A DNA stretch of 64,000 nt from Steroidobacteraceae bacterium (GTDB lineage Bacteria > Pseudomonadota > Gammaproteobacteria > Steroidobacterales > Steroidobacteraceae). The notes under the pieces are model-generated. The model was given only the letters and a program-made list of their open reading frames with translations. It did no database searches and was not told the origin of the DNA. The stretch covers positions 1 through 64,000 of the forward strand of contig JANWJS010000009.1 in assembly GCA_025451845.1 (NCBI GenBank), in the 5' to 3' direction. This document shows, one piece after another, positions 63,112 to 64,000 of this stretch. Every line of letters starts with the position of its first letter. Position 1 is the first letter of the stretch. Made by a program: the position numbers and the translations under genes.

Positions 63112-64000
63112 ATGCAGTGGCTGCGCCCCAAGTCCTTGAGCGGCCTGATGCTCTTCGGGCTGATGCTCCTTGCCCTGCCGCTCCTGGTCGCCATCATCAC
63201 GGCCGCCCTGCAGATCCGCCAGCTCGCCACGAAGGGCCAGCAGATCGTCATCGAGGGCGTCACCGCCGCGCGTGCCAGCCAGCAGCTCTTCAGCCAGATC
63301 GGCTCTCTCGAGAATACGGCGCAGGTCTACGACGTTCTTTACGACCCAAAGCTTCTTGAGACTTACGAGCAGGAGGATGACACGTTCTCCGCCACGCGCG
63401 CGAAGCTCTACTTCAACGCCACGCCGGCAACGCGTCAGACGCTTACCCAGCTCTCTGCGGTGCAGCACGCCATCCGCACTGCCGTGCTAACCACGCCAGC
63501 GAGTACCTCTGCACCGGATACAGCGGCAGTCACCAGGCAGTTCGCGACGGCACTCAACAGGCAGTTCTCGACGATGAGCGCGCTTGTGGACAAGGTGGCG
63601 GAGCAAAGCAATGAGGATATCGACGCCGAAGTTGCGTCTCTGCAGCGTGAGACCGATCACGCGCGGGCACGCCTCTTCTGGGAGACGGCAGGCCTCCTGC
63701 CCATCACGCTGATCGAGATCATCACCCTGACGCTGATGGTCGGCCGGCCGCTGCGCCAGATCGACCGCGCGATCAACGAGATCGGCCACGGCAGCATCAG
63801 CAACCCCATCACCGTCAAAGGCCCTCACGACCTCCAGCGTCTGGGCAAGCAGCTCGAATGGCTGCGCCTGCGCCTGCTGGAAGTCGCCCAGGAACGAAAC
63901 CGATTCCTCCGTCACATGTCGCATGAGCTGAAGACTCCGCTCGCGAACATCCGCGAGGGCACGGAGCTGCTGATGGATGGTGCGGTGGGCGAGCTCGACA
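63112..64000 (+). CDS. Sensor histidine kinase (QseE/GlrK-like), cut off by the right edge
   Basis: The frame runs from ATG 63112 to the end of the window. Seen: first membrane helix (LMLFGLMLLALPLLVAIITA), a periplasmic helical part of about 150 residues, second membrane helix (ETAGLLPITLIEIITLTLMV), HAMP (GRPLRQIDRAINEIGHGSIS), and HisKA with phosphoacceptor His in FLRHMSHELKTPLANIREG. The ATPase domain lies outside. It resembles QseE/GlrK kinases that act with a QseF/GlrR sigma-54 regulator; the partner is expected just to the right. Confidence 0.92.
   Translation, partial: MQWLRPKSLSGLMLFGLMLLALPLLVAIITAALQIRQLATKGQQIVIEGVTAARASQQLFSQIGSLENTAQVYDVLYDPKLLETYEQEDDTFSATRAKLYFNATPATRQTLTQLSAVQHAIRTAVLTTPASTSAPDTAAVTRQFATALNRQFSTMSALVDKVAEQSNEDIDAEVASLQRETDHARARLFWETAGLLPITLIEIITLTLMVGRPLRQIDRAINEIGHGSISNPITVKGPHDLQRLGKQLEWLRLRLLEVAQERNRFLRHMSHELKTPLANIREGTELLMDGAVGELD

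Noticed and set aside
1-64000. CRISPR arrays, tRNA or rRNA genes, insertion sequences, prophage genes
   Set aside because: I saw no regular repeat-spacer array, no cloverleaf candidates, no transposase and no terminal inverted repeats with target duplications.

Overview
The window is GC-rich and almost fully coding. It looks like a gammaproteobacterium of the Xanthomonadales/Nevskiales/Steroidobacteraceae kind. The reasons are two large TonB-dependent receptors of the Xanthomonas/Caulobacter type, tryptophan-halogenase-like flavoproteins with SapC and cupin partners, and housekeeping genes common in gammaproteobacteria (SrkA-like kinase, YbdK-like ligase, QseE/GlrK-like kinase). The lineage is inferred from gene content only.

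Layout. Positions 1-12.0 kb (minus strand) form a xyloglucan-type utilisation operon: TonB receptor 1, two halogenase-like flavoproteins, a GH35 beta-galactosidase, a GH31 alpha-xylosidase with PA14-like insert, and a secreted protein cut by the left edge. 12.2-17.5 kb hold a LysR regulator, a DoxX-like membrane protein and a beta-propeller sensor kinase with its NarL-type response regulator. 17.7-32.1 kb form a glucuronoxylan/xylose block: GH39, GH67 alpha-glucuronidase, ManD mannonate dehydratase, UxaC, a GH3, a decayed ROK repressor, a MocR regulator, XylB and XylA. 32.2-43.3 kb hold a third halogenase, then a co-directional run of TonB receptor 2, halogenase 4, SapC, Fe(II)/2-oxoglutarate-type cupin and a two-DTG aspartic protease, plus a second cupin. 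A divergent TPR/GT41 O-GlcNAc-transferase-like gene and a second GH3 follow. 48.4-64 kb are mixed genes: flavoprotein, ECF42-like sigma factor with DGPF partner, GH74 xyloglucanase, an antitoxin-like pair, KirBac channel, YbdK ligase, GGDEF-EAL protein, SrkA, GalE and a sensor kinase cut by the right edge.

How it fits together. GH74 cuts the xyloglucan backbone, GH31 and GH35 remove side chains, and GH67, GH39 and GH3 finish (glucurono)xylo-oligosaccharides. Xylose then goes through XylA/XylB, and glucuronate through UxaC toward ManD. Fructuronate reductase and KDG kinase are not in the window.

Main observations beyond the genes. (1) About a dozen palindromes fitting a degenerate LacI-type consensus TGRYANCGNTRYCA lie in front of nearly all sugar loci, usually in pairs, although no LacI gene is in the window. 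(2) Two divergent copies of TGTCGG-N17-CGTCCTTG lie between the ECF42-like sigma gene and its DGPF partner. (3) The receptor/halogenase/SapC/cupin/protease operon is the best candidate for a poorly described system. (4) There are unusual starts: a CTG start for xylB, divergent manD/uxaC start codons sharing one CATG, and an inverted repeat over the GH31 start.
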